From assembly GCF_001668615.1 (NCBI RefSeq), contig NZ_LZMC01000073.1:62001-126000 (forward strand): 64,000 nucleotides of DNA, given 5' to 3'. The notes beneath the pieces are model-generated. The model had not been told where the DNA came from. It did not search any database and worked only from the letters and a program-made list of their open reading frames with translations. Below, piece by piece: positions 15,675-25,201 of the stretch. The position numbers and the translations under genes were made by a program. Source of the DNA: Mycobacterium sp. 1274761.0 (GTDB taxonomy: Bacteria > Actinomycetota > Actinomycetes > Mycobacteriales > Mycobacteriaceae). How positions within the stretch are numbered: the first letter of the stretch is position 1; the number at the start of each line of letters is the position of its first letter.

Positions 15675-17618
15675 ATGGCGTCGCAAACCAACACCGAAGC
15701 CGCACCGTCGGCGCATACCGCTGTCGGGAAGTCGATCCGGCCCGCAGTCGTCCTCGCCGCGCTCGGTGTGGTGTTCGGTGACATCGGCACCAGCCCGATC
15801 TACACCATCCAGACACTGTTCAGCCCCGACGATCCCCACCCGGTCCCGCTTAATGCGCACAACGTCTACGGCGTCGTTTCCCTGATCTTCTGGACGATCA
15901 TGATCATAGTCACCTTCACCTACGTGAGCCTGGTGCTACGTGCCGACAACGACGGCGAGGGCGGCATCATGGCGCTGATCACCCTCCTCCGCCGATGGGG
16001 TTCGGAGACCCGCCACCGCACCGCGCTGATCCTCGCGGCGCTGGGCGTCTTCGGCGCATCGCTGTTCTTCGGCGACAGCATGATCACCCCAGCGATCTCG
16101 GTGCTGAGCGCCGTCGAGGGGCTCGAGGTTGTCGACCCGGACTTCGAGCACTGGGTCGTGCCGATCACCGTGGTCATCATCGTGTCGCTGTTCTACGTGC
16201 AACGTCACGGCACCTCCGTCGTCGGACGCGCGTTCGGGCCGGTCATGGTCGCATGGTTTCTCGCCATCGGCGCTTGCGGGCTCACCGGCATCATCGCCCA
16301 CCCCGAGATCCTCAAGGCGCTGTCGCCGACCTACGCGCTGACCTTCATGGTCGGGCATTTCGGAATCGCCTTTTTCTCGCTGACGGCCGTCGTGCTCGCC
16401 GTCACCGGCGCCGAGGCGCTCTATGCCGACCTGGGCCACTTCGGCCGCAAGGCGATCACCCGGGCCTGGCTGTTTGTCGTCTTGCCGGCGTTGGCCCTCA
16501 ACTACCTGGGCCAGGGCGCGCTGCTGATCGGCGACCCGACGGCCATGCGCGCGCCGTTCTTCCTGCTCATCCCCAGCTGGGCGCTATGGCCGATGGTGCT
16601 GCTGGCCACGGCGGCAACGGTGATCGCATCGCAAGCGGTGATCACCGGCGCATTCTCGGTGACGTCGCAAGCGGCCCGCGTCGGGTATCTGCCGCGGATC
16701 CGGGTGATTCACACCTCCGCCTCGACCGAGGGCCAGATCTACGTGCCGTGGATCAACGGGCTGCTGACCGTCGCGGTGCTCGCACTGGTGCTCGCATTCC
16801 GTAGCTCCGAACGGCTGGCGTACGCCTACGGGATGGCGGTGACCGGCACCATCACGATCACCCTGTTGCTGTTTCTGTACTACGCGCGGACCAGGTGGCA
16901 TGCCCCGCTGTGGTTGGTGACCATCGGGGGCGGAATCCTGCTTGCGATCGATCTGCTCCTCGTCGCGGCCAACCTGACCAAGGTCATTCACGGGGCTTGG
17001 CTGCCGCTGGCCATCGGGCTCACTGCCTTCACCGTGATGATCACCTGGCATCGGGGCCGTGAGATCGTCACCGCGGCACGGGAACACACCGAAGGGCCAC
17101 TGAACACGTTCATCGAGGAGATCCGCCGCTGCGATCCACCGCTCGTACGTGTGCCGGGCACCGCAGTCTTCCTCAACCGCGGGAAGGAGACGGCACCGCT
17201 GGCGATGCGGACATGCGTCGAACACACCCATGTCCTGCACAAGCACGTGGTGATCGTGTCCATCGAGACCCTGCCGATGCCCCGCGCGCCCGAAGGCGAG
17301 CGCATTCAGGTGGACGCGCTCGGCTACAAGCGCGACGGGATCGTCTTCGTCACAGCCAATTACGGTTACATGGAGAAGACCCGCGTTCTCGATGCGCTCC
17401 GCAGCCTTACCCCCGAACAGTCCGAGGGCAAGATCGTGATCGATGAGGCGTCCTATTTCCTGTCCAAGCTCGAACTCGTCAGGGGCCGGGAGAAGACGAT
17501 GGCGGCATGGCGCAAGCGGCTGTTCATCGCGACGAGCTACATCACCGCCGACGCCGCTGAACGGTTCGGCCTCCCCCGCGACCGGACTGTGATCATGGGT
17601 TCGCGTATCGAGGTGTAG
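15675..17618 (+). CDS. kup: Kup/Trk system potassium uptake protein
   Basis: This ~647-residue transporter of the KUP/HAK/KT family mediates K+ uptake, probably with protons. It has the hallmark first-helix motif ALGVVFGDIGTSPIYTIQTLF, and then DNDGEGGIMALITLLRR. About twelve membrane helices run to residue ~450, followed by a C-terminal cytoplasmic domain of ~190 residues (IVSIETLPMPRAPEGERI, NYGYMEKTRVLDAL). The ATG at 15675 fits the family better than the upstream ATG at 15618, which would add a non-conserved leader. Its stop is five bases from the convergent AhpD-like gene. Confidence 0.93.
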   Translation: MASQTNTEAAPSAHTAVGKSIRPAVVLAALGVVFGDIGTSPIYTIQTLFSPDDPHPVPLNAHNVYGVVSLIFWTIMIIVTFTYVSLVLRADNDGEGGIMALITLLRRWGSETRHRTALILAALGVFGASLFFGDSMITPAISVLSAVEGLEVVDPDFEHWVVPITVVIIVSLFYVQRHGTSVVGRAFGPVMVAWFLAIGACGLTGIIAHPEILKALSPTYALTFMVGHFGIAFFSLTAVVLAVTGAEALYADLGHFGRKAITRAWLFVVLPALALNYLGQGALLIGDPTAMRAPFFLLIPSWALWPMVLLATAATVIASQAVITGAFSVTSQAARVGYLPRIRVIHTSASTEGQIYVPWINGLLTVAVLALVLAFRSSERLAYAYGMAVTGTITITLLLFLYYARTRWHAPLWLVTIGGGILLAIDLLLVAANLTKVIHGAWLPLAIGLTAFTVMITWHRGREIVTAAREHTEGPLNTFIEEIRRCDPPLVRVPGTAVFLNRGKETAPLAMRTCVEHTHVLHKHVVIVSIETLPMPRAPEGERIQVDALGYKRDGIVFVTANYGYMEKTRVLDALRSLTPEQSEGKIVIDEASYFLSKLELVRGREKTMAAWRKRLFIATSYITADAAERFGLPRDRTVIMGSRIEV

Positions 17619-17623
17619 GCCCG

Positions 17624-18403
17624 TCAGGGCGCATCGGCCGCGAGGGACACGGCAATCTTGTTGGCGGCGTTGTGCATAACGTCGACGGTCAACTCGAACG
17701 CCTCCGCCCCGGTGAAATGCGCCCGCACTCCGTCTGCCACGTCGGGTTCGATAGCAGCCGGCGTCCAGATCAACGCGTCGACGTAACGCAGCGCGGCTTT
17801 GTGCCGGTCGGCCAGCGCGTCTGCCGTGTCATACCAGGCGATCTGCTCATATAGCGCTTCGGTTCCGCCCGCCTGCAGTGCGTCTTCTTCCCGACGAGCC
17901 TTGCACATCCGGCAGTTGTGCTGGGCGGCGCCGCGCAGACGCACGACTTCCGTTGTCAGCGCGTCGAGTTCGCACAGCTCGGCGACGCGCGGCAGGAACT
18001 GGCCGAACAGCGCGTCGCCAACATCGGCGTCTCTGTCCCACACCACCGTGTCGCCCCACGGCACCGGCAGGCCCAGCGCTTCGAGACCGGCGCGAACTCT
18101 CGGAAGAAAGTCGGCGAAATAGGTCATGATCACCACGGGCAGCGTCGACGCACCCAGCGCGGAGGCGAACCGGCCCCGCAGATCGTCACTGATCGAGGAC
18201 ACGTCGACGCTGAACTGTTCGGCGAACTCCACCGCGACCGCCTCCGCCTCATCGGCGGGGCCGTCGACGGCGGTGTCGGCGGGCAGGGCCGGCAACGACA
18301 ATGCAGCCGCGCATGTGCGGCGCACCAACGCGTTGATCCGTCCGTGCTCGGACGGTGCGAGCGCGACCAATCGCTCGAGTTTGCTATTCAGCGCGTCGGG
18401 CAT
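17624..18403 (-). CDS. Carboxymuconolactone decarboxylase / AhpD-like family protein
   Basis: This ~259-residue helical protein contains LRGAAQHNCRMCKARREED. This matches the C-x-x-C of the AhpD/CMD family, which acts as thiol peroxidase or decarboxylase. The rest (EFAEQFSVDVSSISDDLR, HFTGAEAFELTVDVMHNAANKIAV) fits mycobacterial CMD-like proteins. ATG 18403 is chosen because upstream residues are Arg/Ser-rich and overlap the tldE gene. It starts eight bases after the stop of tldE (18411), so it is probably part of that operon. Confidence 0.85.
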   Translation of the reverse strand: MPDALNSKLERLVALAPSEHGRINALVRRTCAAALSLPALPADTAVDGPADEAEAVAVEFAEQFSVDVSSISDDLRGRFASALGASTLPVVIMTYFADFLPRVRAGLEALGLPVPWGDTVVWDRDADVGDALFGQFLPRVAELCELDALTTEVVRLRGAAQHNCRMCKARREEDALQAGGTEALYEQIAWYDTADALADRHKAALRYVDALIWTPAAIEPDVADGVRAHFTGAEAFELTVDVMHNAANKIAVSLAADAP

Positions 18404-18410
18404 CGTCGCA

Positions 18411-19790
18411 TTATTGCGCCTGGCTGACCGACGACATGTGGAAGTCGGGGATTCGCAGCGACGGCATCGCGGCCCGCGTCGCCCAGTCACCCCATTCGCG
18501 CGGCAGCGTGACATCGCTGATGCCCGCCTGACTGACGCGGCGCAGCAGGTCCAGCGGGCTCTCGTTAAACCGGAAGTTGTTGACCGCGCCGGTGACCCGC
18601 CCGTTCTCGATGAGGTAGACGCCGTCACGGGTGAGACCCGTCAACAGCAACACCGCCGGGTCGACGGTGCGGATGTACCACAGGGTGGTGAGCAACAGGC
18701 CGCGCTCGGTGCTCGCCACCATGTCGGTGAGGGTGTCGGTGCCGCCGGTCATCAGCAAGTTGTCGGCGGCGACGGCAACGGGGGCGCCGAACTCGGCGGC
18801 GGCCGCACGCGGGTACGCCAGCGCGTTGATAGTGCCGTCCCGGATCCAGTCGACACGGCCGATGTCCATGCCGTTGTCGAATACCGACACGCTTTCCGAC
18901 GAACTGGCCGTCGCGACGAACGGCAGGCATTCCAGGCCGGGCGCCGTCGGGTCGGAGTACACCGTCAGCGGCAGGTCGGTGAGCTTCTCCCCCACCCTGG
19001 TGCCGCCGCCGGGGGCCGAGAACGCGGTGCGGCCCTCCTGCGCGCCCCGTCCGTCCATCGACCACGACAGGTAGATCATCAGGTCGGCGACCGCCGACGG
19101 CGGCAGGATCGTCTCGTAGCGGCCCGCGGGTAACTCGATGGTGTTCTGCGCCCAACCCAGCCGCGTCGAAAGCTCCTCGAGCATGAGATCGGTTGGCACA
19201 TCGACGAAATGGGGTGTGCCGACGCCCGCCCAGGCGCTTCCGGGACCACGCTTGGCGTTGATCTCGACGGAACCGGTCGGCTGCGTGTAGCGCCGACGCG
19301 CACCGCCCGACGTCGCCACGAACGTCGTTTCCAGGATGTGCCGCGCATAGCCGTAAAGCCGGTCGGCACGCGGGAAGCCGCGTGTCAGCGCATCGGCCAC
19401 GTCACCGAATGCCTCGACACCGGTCTCGGGAACCGCTGCGTCCCAATCACTTCCGGCGTCTGCCCCGGGCAGTGACGGGGCATTGTCGCGTGCCTCCGGC
19501 GCCGAAAGCGCAGCCTCCTGGCACGCGGCCACCAGCCCGCCGATGACCGACGGATCCACGTCGCTGGACGTCAGCGACGCCACCTGCCCACGCTCGCCAC
19601 GCCGCACCACCGAGATCACCGTCGTCTTGCGTTGCACCGAAACACCGTTGGTGGTCATCGAATTGTTGGCCCACCGCAGTGCAGCGTCGCTGCGGTCGGT
19701 GACCATGACGATCGTCTCGTCGGCCTTCCCCAACCGTGCCGCTTCAGCCAACGCGATGTCGATTACCTGCTGTGCGGCGATCACGGTCAC
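18411..19790 (-). CDS. pmbA: TldE/PmbA-like partner of TldD metalloprotease (Rv2314c-like)
   Basis: This protein of about 459 residues belongs to the PmbA/TldE half of the TldD-TldE protease, which trims peptides such as microcin precursors. It has the TldE architecture without the HExxxH zinc site. Visible segments include [37 protein letters not shown] and [21 protein letters not shown]. The GTG at 19790 overlaps the tldD stop by four bases (GTGA), indicating translational coupling. M. tuberculosis has the same pair at Rv2315c-Rv2314c beside uspABC. Confidence 0.9.
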   Translation of the reverse strand: MTVIAAQQVIDIALAEAARLGKADETIVMVTDRSDAALRWANNSMTTNGVSVQRKTTVISVVRRGERGQVASLTSSDVDPSVIGGLVAACQEAALSAPEARDNAPSLPGADAGSDWDAAVPETGVEAFGDVADALTRGFPRADRLYGYARHILETTFVATSGGARRRYTQPTGSVEINAKRGPGSAWAGVGTPHFVDVPTDLMLEELSTRLGWAQNTIELPAGRYETILPPSAVADLMIYLSWSMDGRGAQEGRTAFSAPGGGTRVGEKLTDLPLTVYSDPTAPGLECLPFVATASSSESVSVFDNGMDIGRVDWIRDGTINALAYPRAAAAEFGAPVAVAADNLLMTGGTDTLTDMVASTERGLLLTTLWYIRTVDPAVLLLTGLTRDGVYLIENGRVTGAVNNFRFNESPLDLLRRVSQAGISDVTLPREWGDWATRAAMPSLRIPDFHMSSVSQAQ

Positions 19791-21304
19791 CGTCCCCCTT
19801 CGGCGCGCGTGTTGAGCACGTTGACGTCGCGGAACAACGCCGACGGGCAACCGTGACTGACGGGGGCGACCTGACCGGGTTGCGCCTTGCCGCAGTTGAA
19901 GGCACCGCCCAGCCGCCACGTCGACCGGCCGCCGACCGCTTCCATTGCGCCCCAGAAATCGGTGGTGGTCGCCTGATACGCCACGTCGCGCAGTTGTCCG
20001 TCCAGCTTGCCCTCGCGGATCCGGAAAAACCTCTGCCCGGTGAACTGAAAGTTGTAGCGCTGCATGTCGATCGACCAGCTCTTGTCGCCGACGATGTAAA
20101 TGCCGTCTTCGACCCGAGCGATCAGGTCATCGGTGGACAGATCTTCGGGCCCGGGCTGCAGGGAGACGTTGGCCATCCGCTGGATCGGCACATGGTGCGG
20201 AGAGTCGGCATACGAGCAGCCGTTGGATCGGGCCACCCCGAGCCGCGGGGCGAACACCCTGTCGAGCTGGTAGCCCACAAAGATACCGTCGCGCACCAGA
20301 TCCCACCGCTGGGCCTGCACCCCCTCGTCGTCCCAGCCGACGCTGGCCAGCCCGAACTGCTGCGTGCGGTCGGCGGTCACGTTCATCACCGGCGAGCCGT
20401 ACCGCATGGTGCCCAGCTTGTCGGGTGTGGCGAACGACGTGCCCGCGTAGGCCGCCTCATACCCGATGGCACGGTCGTATTCGGTGGCGTGCCCGATGGA
20501 TTCGTGGATTGTCAGCCACAGATTGGATGGATCGATGACCAGATCTGTGGGCCGCGGTGTCACGCTCGGCGATTTGACCTTCTCGGCGAGCAGGGTCGGC
20601 AGCTCGGCGAGTTCGGTGCTCCAGTGCCACACGTCGTCGCCGTCGACAGCCTCCCAGCCCCGTGCGATCGGCGGCGCCAGCGTGCGCATCGTTTCGAAGG
20701 ATCCTGCCGCGGCGTCGACGGCGACGGCTTCCAGCGTCGGTTGCACCCGGACCCGCTGCTGCGTGATGGACGACCCGGCGGTGTCGGCGTAGAACGTCTG
20801 CTCCTTGACCGCGTGCAGGCTGGCCGAGACGTGGTTGACGCCGTCGGCGGCCAGCAGCCGTCCCGAGTACTCGCCGAGCAGGTCGATCTTGGCCGTCGTC
20901 GGGATCGCGAACGGATCGGTCCGGTAGTCCGACACCCAGTTGGCGTCTGCGTACACCGGCTCGGGCGCCAACTCGATGGTCTCGGCGTTCAAGGGTGCCA
21001 GCGCCCGCGCCACCGCGACGGCGCGACGGGCGGTCTGCGCCGCGACGTCGGAATCCAACTCGGCGTGCGATGCGAAACCCCACGTCCCGTCGACGATCAC
21101 CCGCACCGCGAGGCCGATCTCACGGTCGACGACTGAGGTCTGCAACTCGCCGTCGCGCAACGCCACCCTCTCGTCGAGGATGCGATGGATGCGCAGGTCG
21201 GCGTGGCTGGCTCCGGCGGCCAGCGCGGCCGACAGCGCGGCATCGGCAAGCTGGTGGCGCGGCAGCTCGAGAAAGTCGGCATCAACCTGACGGGGTGCTG
21301 TCAC
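19787..21304 (-). CDS. tldD: TldD zinc metalloprotease (Rv2315c-like)
   Basis: This ~505-residue TldD subunit has the zinc-binding HExxxH motif in LTIHESIGHATEYDRAIGYE. The N-terminal domain (FLELPRHQLADAALSAALAAGASHADLRIH) and the C-terminal GQRFFRIREGKLDGQLRDVAYQ and AFNCGKAQPGQ are typical. TldD pairs with TldE to form the active protease. The GTG at 21304 is preferred, since upstream codons do not look conserved and a short gap to the divergent uspA remains. The gene is first in the tldD-tldE-CMD operon. Confidence 0.92.
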   Translation of the reverse strand: MTAPRQVDADFLELPRHQLADAALSAALAAGASHADLRIHRILDERVALRDGELQTSVVDREIGLAVRVIVDGTWGFASHAELDSDVAAQTARRAVAVARALAPLNAETIELAPEPVYADANWVSDYRTDPFAIPTTAKIDLLGEYSGRLLAADGVNHVSASLHAVKEQTFYADTAGSSITQQRVRVQPTLEAVAVDAAAGSFETMRTLAPPIARGWEAVDGDDVWHWSTELAELPTLLAEKVKSPSVTPRPTDLVIDPSNLWLTIHESIGHATEYDRAIGYEAAYAGTSFATPDKLGTMRYGSPVMNVTADRTQQFGLASVGWDDEGVQAQRWDLVRDGIFVGYQLDRVFAPRLGVARSNGCSYADSPHHVPIQRMANVSLQPGPEDLSTDDLIARVEDGIYIVGDKSWSIDMQRYNFQFTGQRFFRIREGKLDGQLRDVAYQATTTDFWGAMEAVGGRSTWRLGGAFNCGKAQPGQVAPVSHGCPSALFRDVNVLNTRAEGGR

Positions 21305-21350
21305 GGATATCACCGTAGTTGCGCCGCCGCAGGCCCGCTTTAATGGCTCG

Positions 21351-22223
21351 GTGGCCGCTAATCGGATGCGAAGGACGGCGGTGGCATACACGCTGCTGGC
21401 GCCGAGCCTGTTCGGCGTCGTCACGTTTCTGGTGCTGCCGATGCTGGTCGTGGCGTGGCTCAGCGTGCACCGATGGGATCTGCTGGGCCCGATTCACTAT
21501 GTCGGACTGCAGAATTGGCGCTCGGTGTTGACCGACCCGTCGTTCGCCAGGTCGCTGGCGGTGACGGCGCTGTTCATCGCGATCGTGGTGCCCACGCAGT
21601 CGCTGCTCGGCCTCGTGGCCGCCGCCATGCTGGCGCGCGGGCTGCCGGGCAGCGGTTTCTTCCGCACTCTCTACGTGCTGCCGTGGATCTGTGCCCCGCT
21701 GGCGATCGCGGTGCTGTGGCGCTGGATCCTGGCCCCGACCGACGGCGCTGTCAGCGCGATGCTGGGTCGCCGCATCGAGTGGCTCACCGACCCGGACCTG
21801 GCCCTGCCCGTCGTGTCGGCGGTGACGATCTGGACCAACGTGGGCTACGTGACGCTGTTCTTCCTGGCGGGCATCTTGGCGATCCCCGGTGAGATTCAGG
21901 ACGCGGCCCGCACCGACGGCGCCGACGCGTGGCAGCGGTTTCGTCGAATCACGCTGCCGATGCTGCGGCCGACGCTGTTTTTCGTCCTGGTCACCGGTGT
22001 CATCAGCGCCGCGCAGGTGTTCGACACCGTCTATGCACTCACCGCCGGCGGGCCGCAGGGGCGCACCGATCTGATCGCTCACCGCATCTACGCCGAGGCG
22101 TTCGGCGCCGCCGCGGTCGGGCGTGCGGCGGTGATGGCCGCGGTTCTGTTCGCCCTCCTGGTCGGGGTGACGATCGCACAGCACCTCTACTTCCGCAGGC
22201 GGATCACCTATGACGTCGTTTAG
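21351..22223 (+). CDS. uspA: UspA sugar ABC transporter permease
   Basis: This 290-residue permease starts at GTG and has six transmembrane helices. The permease EAA loop appears at DAARTDGADAWQRFRRITLPMLRP, the site that docks the ATPase. It belongs to the MalF/UgpA group. Position and partners match M. tuberculosis UspA (Rv2316), part of UspABC, which is reported to take up amino sugars. No ATPase is encoded here, as in M. tuberculosis. The gene overlaps uspB by 14 bases. Confidence 0.92.
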   Translation: MAANRMRRTAVAYTLLAPSLFGVVTFLVLPMLVVAWLSVHRWDLLGPIHYVGLQNWRSVLTDPSFARSLAVTALFIAIVVPTQSLLGLVAAAMLARGLPGSGFFRTLYVLPWICAPLAIAVLWRWILAPTDGAVSAMLGRRIEWLTDPDLALPVVSAVTIWTNVGYVTLFFLAGILAIPGEIQDAARTDGADAWQRFRRITLPMLRPTLFFVLVTGVISAAQVFDTVYALTAGGPQGRTDLIAHRIYAEAFGAAAVGRAAVMAAVLFALLVGVTIAQHLYFRRRITYDVV

Positions 22224-23037
22224 CCGGGCGGTGTCGGCGCCGGTGATCTACGCCGGGCTGGGTGTGGGCGCGGTGATCACGCTGGCGCCGTTCGCGCTGG
22301 GGCTGCTCACAGCCTTCACCTCTGCCGAGCAGTTCAACACCGGCACGCCTCTGTCATGGCCGAAGCCTCCGACGCTGGAGAACTACACGCGGTTGGCCGG
22401 CGCGGGCTTCGCCCGGGCGCTGTTGGTGACCGCGCTGATGACCGCTGTCATCCTGGTCGGCCAGCTCACGTTCTCGGTGTTGGCGGCGTATGCGTTTGCG
22501 CGACTGGACTTTCCCGGCCGCGGCGCGTTGTTCTGGGTGTACCTGGCGACGTTGATGGTTCCGGCGACGGTCACCGTCGTGCCGCTGTACCTGATGATGG
22601 CCCAAGCCGGTCTACGCAATACCTTTTGGGCATTGGTGCTGCCGTTCATGTTCGGTTCGCCTTACGCGATCTTCCTGCTGCGTGAGTACTTCCGTGGGAT
22701 TCCCGACGATCTCATCAAGGCAGCCCGTATCGACGGCGCCAACACCCTCGACATTCTCACCCATGTCGTGATTCCCGCCAGCAAGCCGATTCTGGTGACG
22801 CTGACGCTCATCACCGTTGTCAGCCAATGGAACAGCTTCATGTGGCCGCTGGTGATCACCAGCGGCGGCAACTGGCAGGTGTTGACGGTGGCGACGGCGG
22901 CCCTGCAGTCCCGCTACAACGCGCAGTGGACGGTGGTGATGGCCGCGACGACGGTCGCAATCGTTCCGCTCCTTGTGTTGTTCGTCGCCCTCGGTCGACA
23001 CATTGTCCGCTCGATCGTGGTGACGGGGCTCAAATGA
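22210..23037 (+). CDS. uspB: UspB sugar ABC transporter permease
   Basis: This 275-residue MalG/UgpE-type permease has six transmembrane helices and the EAA loop IKAARIDGANTLDILTHVVIPAS. It begins inside the 3' end of uspA and ends in an ATGA overlap with uspC, so the three genes are translationally coupled. It forms the heterodimeric membrane channel with UspA. It corresponds to Rv2317. Confidence 0.92.
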   Translation: MTSFSRAVSAPVIYAGLGVGAVITLAPFALGLLTAFTSAEQFNTGTPLSWPKPPTLENYTRLAGAGFARALLVTALMTAVILVGQLTFSVLAAYAFARLDFPGRGALFWVYLATLMVPATVTVVPLYLMMAQAGLRNTFWALVLPFMFGSPYAIFLLREYFRGIPDDLIKAARIDGANTLDILTHVVIPASKPILVTLTLITVVSQWNSFMWPLVITSGGNWQVLTVATAALQSRYNAQWTVVMAATTVAIVPLLVLFVALGRHIVRSIVVTGLK

Positions 23038-24371
23038 GCTTTCGTCTCAAGGTTTCCACGCTCGCCGCGGCGGCGCTGGCGCTGACCATGGCCGTGCTGC
23101 TGATCGCGGCGGTGCTGCTGGGCAGGTCAACGGAGCCCGCCGGCCGGACAGTAGTCACCGTGCGCCTGTGGGACGAGCAGGTCGCTGATGCCTATCGGAA
23201 ATCGTTCGACGAGTTCAGCCGCATTCATCCCGACATCGATGTGCGGCTCAACGTGCTGGCCTACGCCACCTATTTCGACACGTTGCGTACCGACGCCGCG
23301 GGCGGCAGCGCCGACGATATTTTCTGGTTGTCGAATGCGTACTTCGCGCAGTACGCCGACAGCGGACGGCTGCTGGATATCGGAAAAGAGTCAGGGCCCA
23401 ACGCCGCAACGGGCTGGGACCAGTCGGTGGTGAAGCAATTTACCCGCGGCGGCACCTTGTGGGCGGTGCCGCAACTGACCGACGCGGGAATCGCCGTCTA
23501 CTACAACGCCGAGCTGATCGAGAAGGCGGGCGTGGACCTTGGGCGCCTGCTGGCGATGCGATGGTCGCCGGGTGAGGTCGACACGCTGCGGCCACTGCTG
23601 ACCCGCCTGACCGTCGACGCTGACGGGCGACGGGCCGACGAACCGGGCTTCGACGCCGGCCGCGTCCAGCAGTGGGGTTACAACGCGGCCAACGATCTAC
23701 AGGGCATCTACCTCAACTTCATCGGCTCGGCCGGCGGCCGGTTCTCCGACGGCGACCGCTTCGACTTCGACAATCCGGGTGCGGTCGCCGCATTTAACTA
23801 CCTGGTGCACCTGATCAACACCGAGCACGTCGCGCCACCCGCGTCGGACACCAACGGCAACGGTGACTTCTCCCGCAACCAGTTCCTGCAGGGCAAGATG
23901 GCGCTCTTTCAGTCCGGCACCTACAACCTGGCGGCGATCGCCGACCAGGCCCCCTTCCAGTGGGGTGTGGTCCCGATGCCAATCGGACCGGTCGGCCGGG
24001 TGAGCGTCACCAACGGCATTGCCGCCGCGGGCAATTCGGCCACCGGACATCCCGACGCCGTGCGTCACGTGCTGGCGTGGATGGGCAGCGCCCGCGGCAA
24101 TTCGTATCTCGGCGCCAGCGGTGCGGCCATTCCCGCGGTGCTGGCGGCCCAGCACGTCTACTTCGACTATTGGGCCCGGCGCGGTGTCGATGTGCAGCCG
24201 TTCTTCAGCGTGCTCGACGGACCACGCATACGCGCCCCGGGCGGGCCCGGGTTTCCCGCGGGTTACCAAGCGCTGCGGCCGTACTTCGACGAGATGTTTC
24301 TGGGCCGCTCCGATGTGGCGACCACGCTGCGCGAGGCGCAGGCCGCCGCGAACGCCGCGGCCGAGCGCTAG
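23034..24371 (+). CDS. uspC: UspC sugar-binding protein of ABC transporter
   Basis: This 445-residue exported solute-binding protein has an N-terminal hydrophobic segment ([21 protein letters not shown]). No lipobox Cys follows, so it is probably tethered by an uncleaved signal anchor. The extracellular sugar-binding protein fold is seen in [37 protein letters not shown] and [14 protein letters not shown]. Rv2318 (UspC) is the M. tuberculosis equivalent and binds amino-sugar-type ligands. Its TAG stop shares the CTAG at 24368-24371 with the stop of the convergent EcfT gene. Confidence 0.92.
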   Translation: MSFRLKVSTLAAAALALTMAVLLIAAVLLGRSTEPAGRTVVTVRLWDEQVADAYRKSFDEFSRIHPDIDVRLNVLAYATYFDTLRTDAAGGSADDIFWLSNAYFAQYADSGRLLDIGKESGPNAATGWDQSVVKQFTRGGTLWAVPQLTDAGIAVYYNAELIEKAGVDLGRLLAMRWSPGEVDTLRPLLTRLTVDADGRRADEPGFDAGRVQQWGYNAANDLQGIYLNFIGSAGGRFSDGDRFDFDNPGAVAAFNYLVHLINTEHVAPPASDTNGNGDFSRNQFLQGKMALFQSGTYNLAAIADQAPFQWGVVPMPIGPVGRVSVTNGIAAAGNSATGHPDAVRHVLAWMGSARGNSYLGASGAAIPAVLAAQHVYFDYWARRGVDVQPFFSVLDGPRIRAPGGPGFPAGYQALRPYFDEMFLGRSDVATTLREAQAAANAAAER

Positions 24372-25201
24372 GTCGTCGCCAACAGCGTCAGCTCGAGCGC
24401 GAGCGCCGCACCGCACACCGCCAGAACGATCGAAAGCGCCACCCAGTCACGCTTTTTCGGCCCCGACGGCGCAGCTGAGATCTGGCCTGCACCGCCACGT
24501 GCGGTGATCGCGTCGCCCATCTCATCGGCCCGCCGCAGCGCAACGATCACCGCGGCGGCGATCAGATCGATCACCTCGAGCGCCCAGCGGCGCCTGCGCG
24601 CGCGTCGTGTGGTGAGCACCGGCTTGGGACGGAGGCTGCGCGCCGCGTAGAGCGTCCGGAACTCGTCGATCAGCATCGGGAAGGCCCTCAACGCCAGCGC
24701 CAGCGCGACCGCCCAGTCGTCGACCGGAACGCGGAAGAAACGCAACGGTTTTCCAAGCGTCGCAACAGCGGGCGCGATCTCGGCGACGTTGGTGGTCCAC
24801 GACACCATGCCGCCGAGCGCAAGCAGCACGATCGACAGCGCGGTGATGCGCAGGAACTTCAAGAACCCGCCCAGCCCGAGGTTGAGCCCGAACAGTTCGA
24901 TGACGGGGCTGCCACCGGCCAGCGCCGCGGTGACGCCACCGAGCGCAAGCAGGAACCACAGCCACCGCGGTATCGACGGCAGCGCGCCGCGCGGGATCCG
25001 GGCCAGCCGCGCCGCGACGAGCACCAGCGCGGCGATGAAGCCAATCGGCACCCAGCCCGGATAGAACGTCAGCAGCACGCCGATGCCGGCCACGACAAGG
25101 AGTTTGGTGCCGGCCCACAGCTGGTGCACGACGCTGGTACCGGGCACCGGGCGCAGCAGTACCACCGGCCTGCGTTGGGGCCTGCGGGTCGGCGCGGTCA
25201 T
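24368..25201 (-). CDS. ECF transporter transmembrane component EcfT (CbiQ-like, Rv2325c-like)
   Basis: This 277-residue membrane protein has about six helices and the EcfT coupling motif region around [28 protein letters not shown], with the Ala-Arg-Gly type signature in ITARGGAG. It couples ATP hydrolysis by the EcfA subunits to substrate release by an S component. The ATG at 25201 overlaps the stop of the ATPase fusion gene (ATGA), so the two are co-translated. The substrate vitamin or metal is unknown. Confidence 0.88.
   Translation of the reverse strand: MTAPTRRPQRRPVVLLRPVPGTSVVHQLWAGTKLLVVAGIGVLLTFYPGWVPIGFIAALVLVAARLARIPRGALPSIPRWLWFLLALGGVTAALAGGSPVIELFGLNLGLGGFLKFLRITALSIVLLALGGMVSWTTNVAEIAPAVATLGKPLRFFRVPVDDWAVALALALRAFPMLIDEFRTLYAARSLRPKPVLTTRRARRRRWALEVIDLIAAAVIVALRRADEMGDAITARGGAGQISAAPSGPKKRDWVALSIVLAVCGAALALELTLLATT

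Noticed and set aside
18404..18628. N-terminal extension of the AhpD-like protein
   Set aside because: The extension is Arg/Ser-rich and overlaps the pmbA gene; the domain begins at ATG 18403.
19736..21136. 466-codon plus-strand ORF opposite tldD/pmbA
   Set aside because: Shadow of high-GC coding sequence on the other strand; motifs clearly support TldD.
22827..23033. Longer start for UspC at 22827
   Set aside because: It lies in the uspB coding sequence; ATG 23034 gives the proper exported N-terminus and an ATGA overlap.
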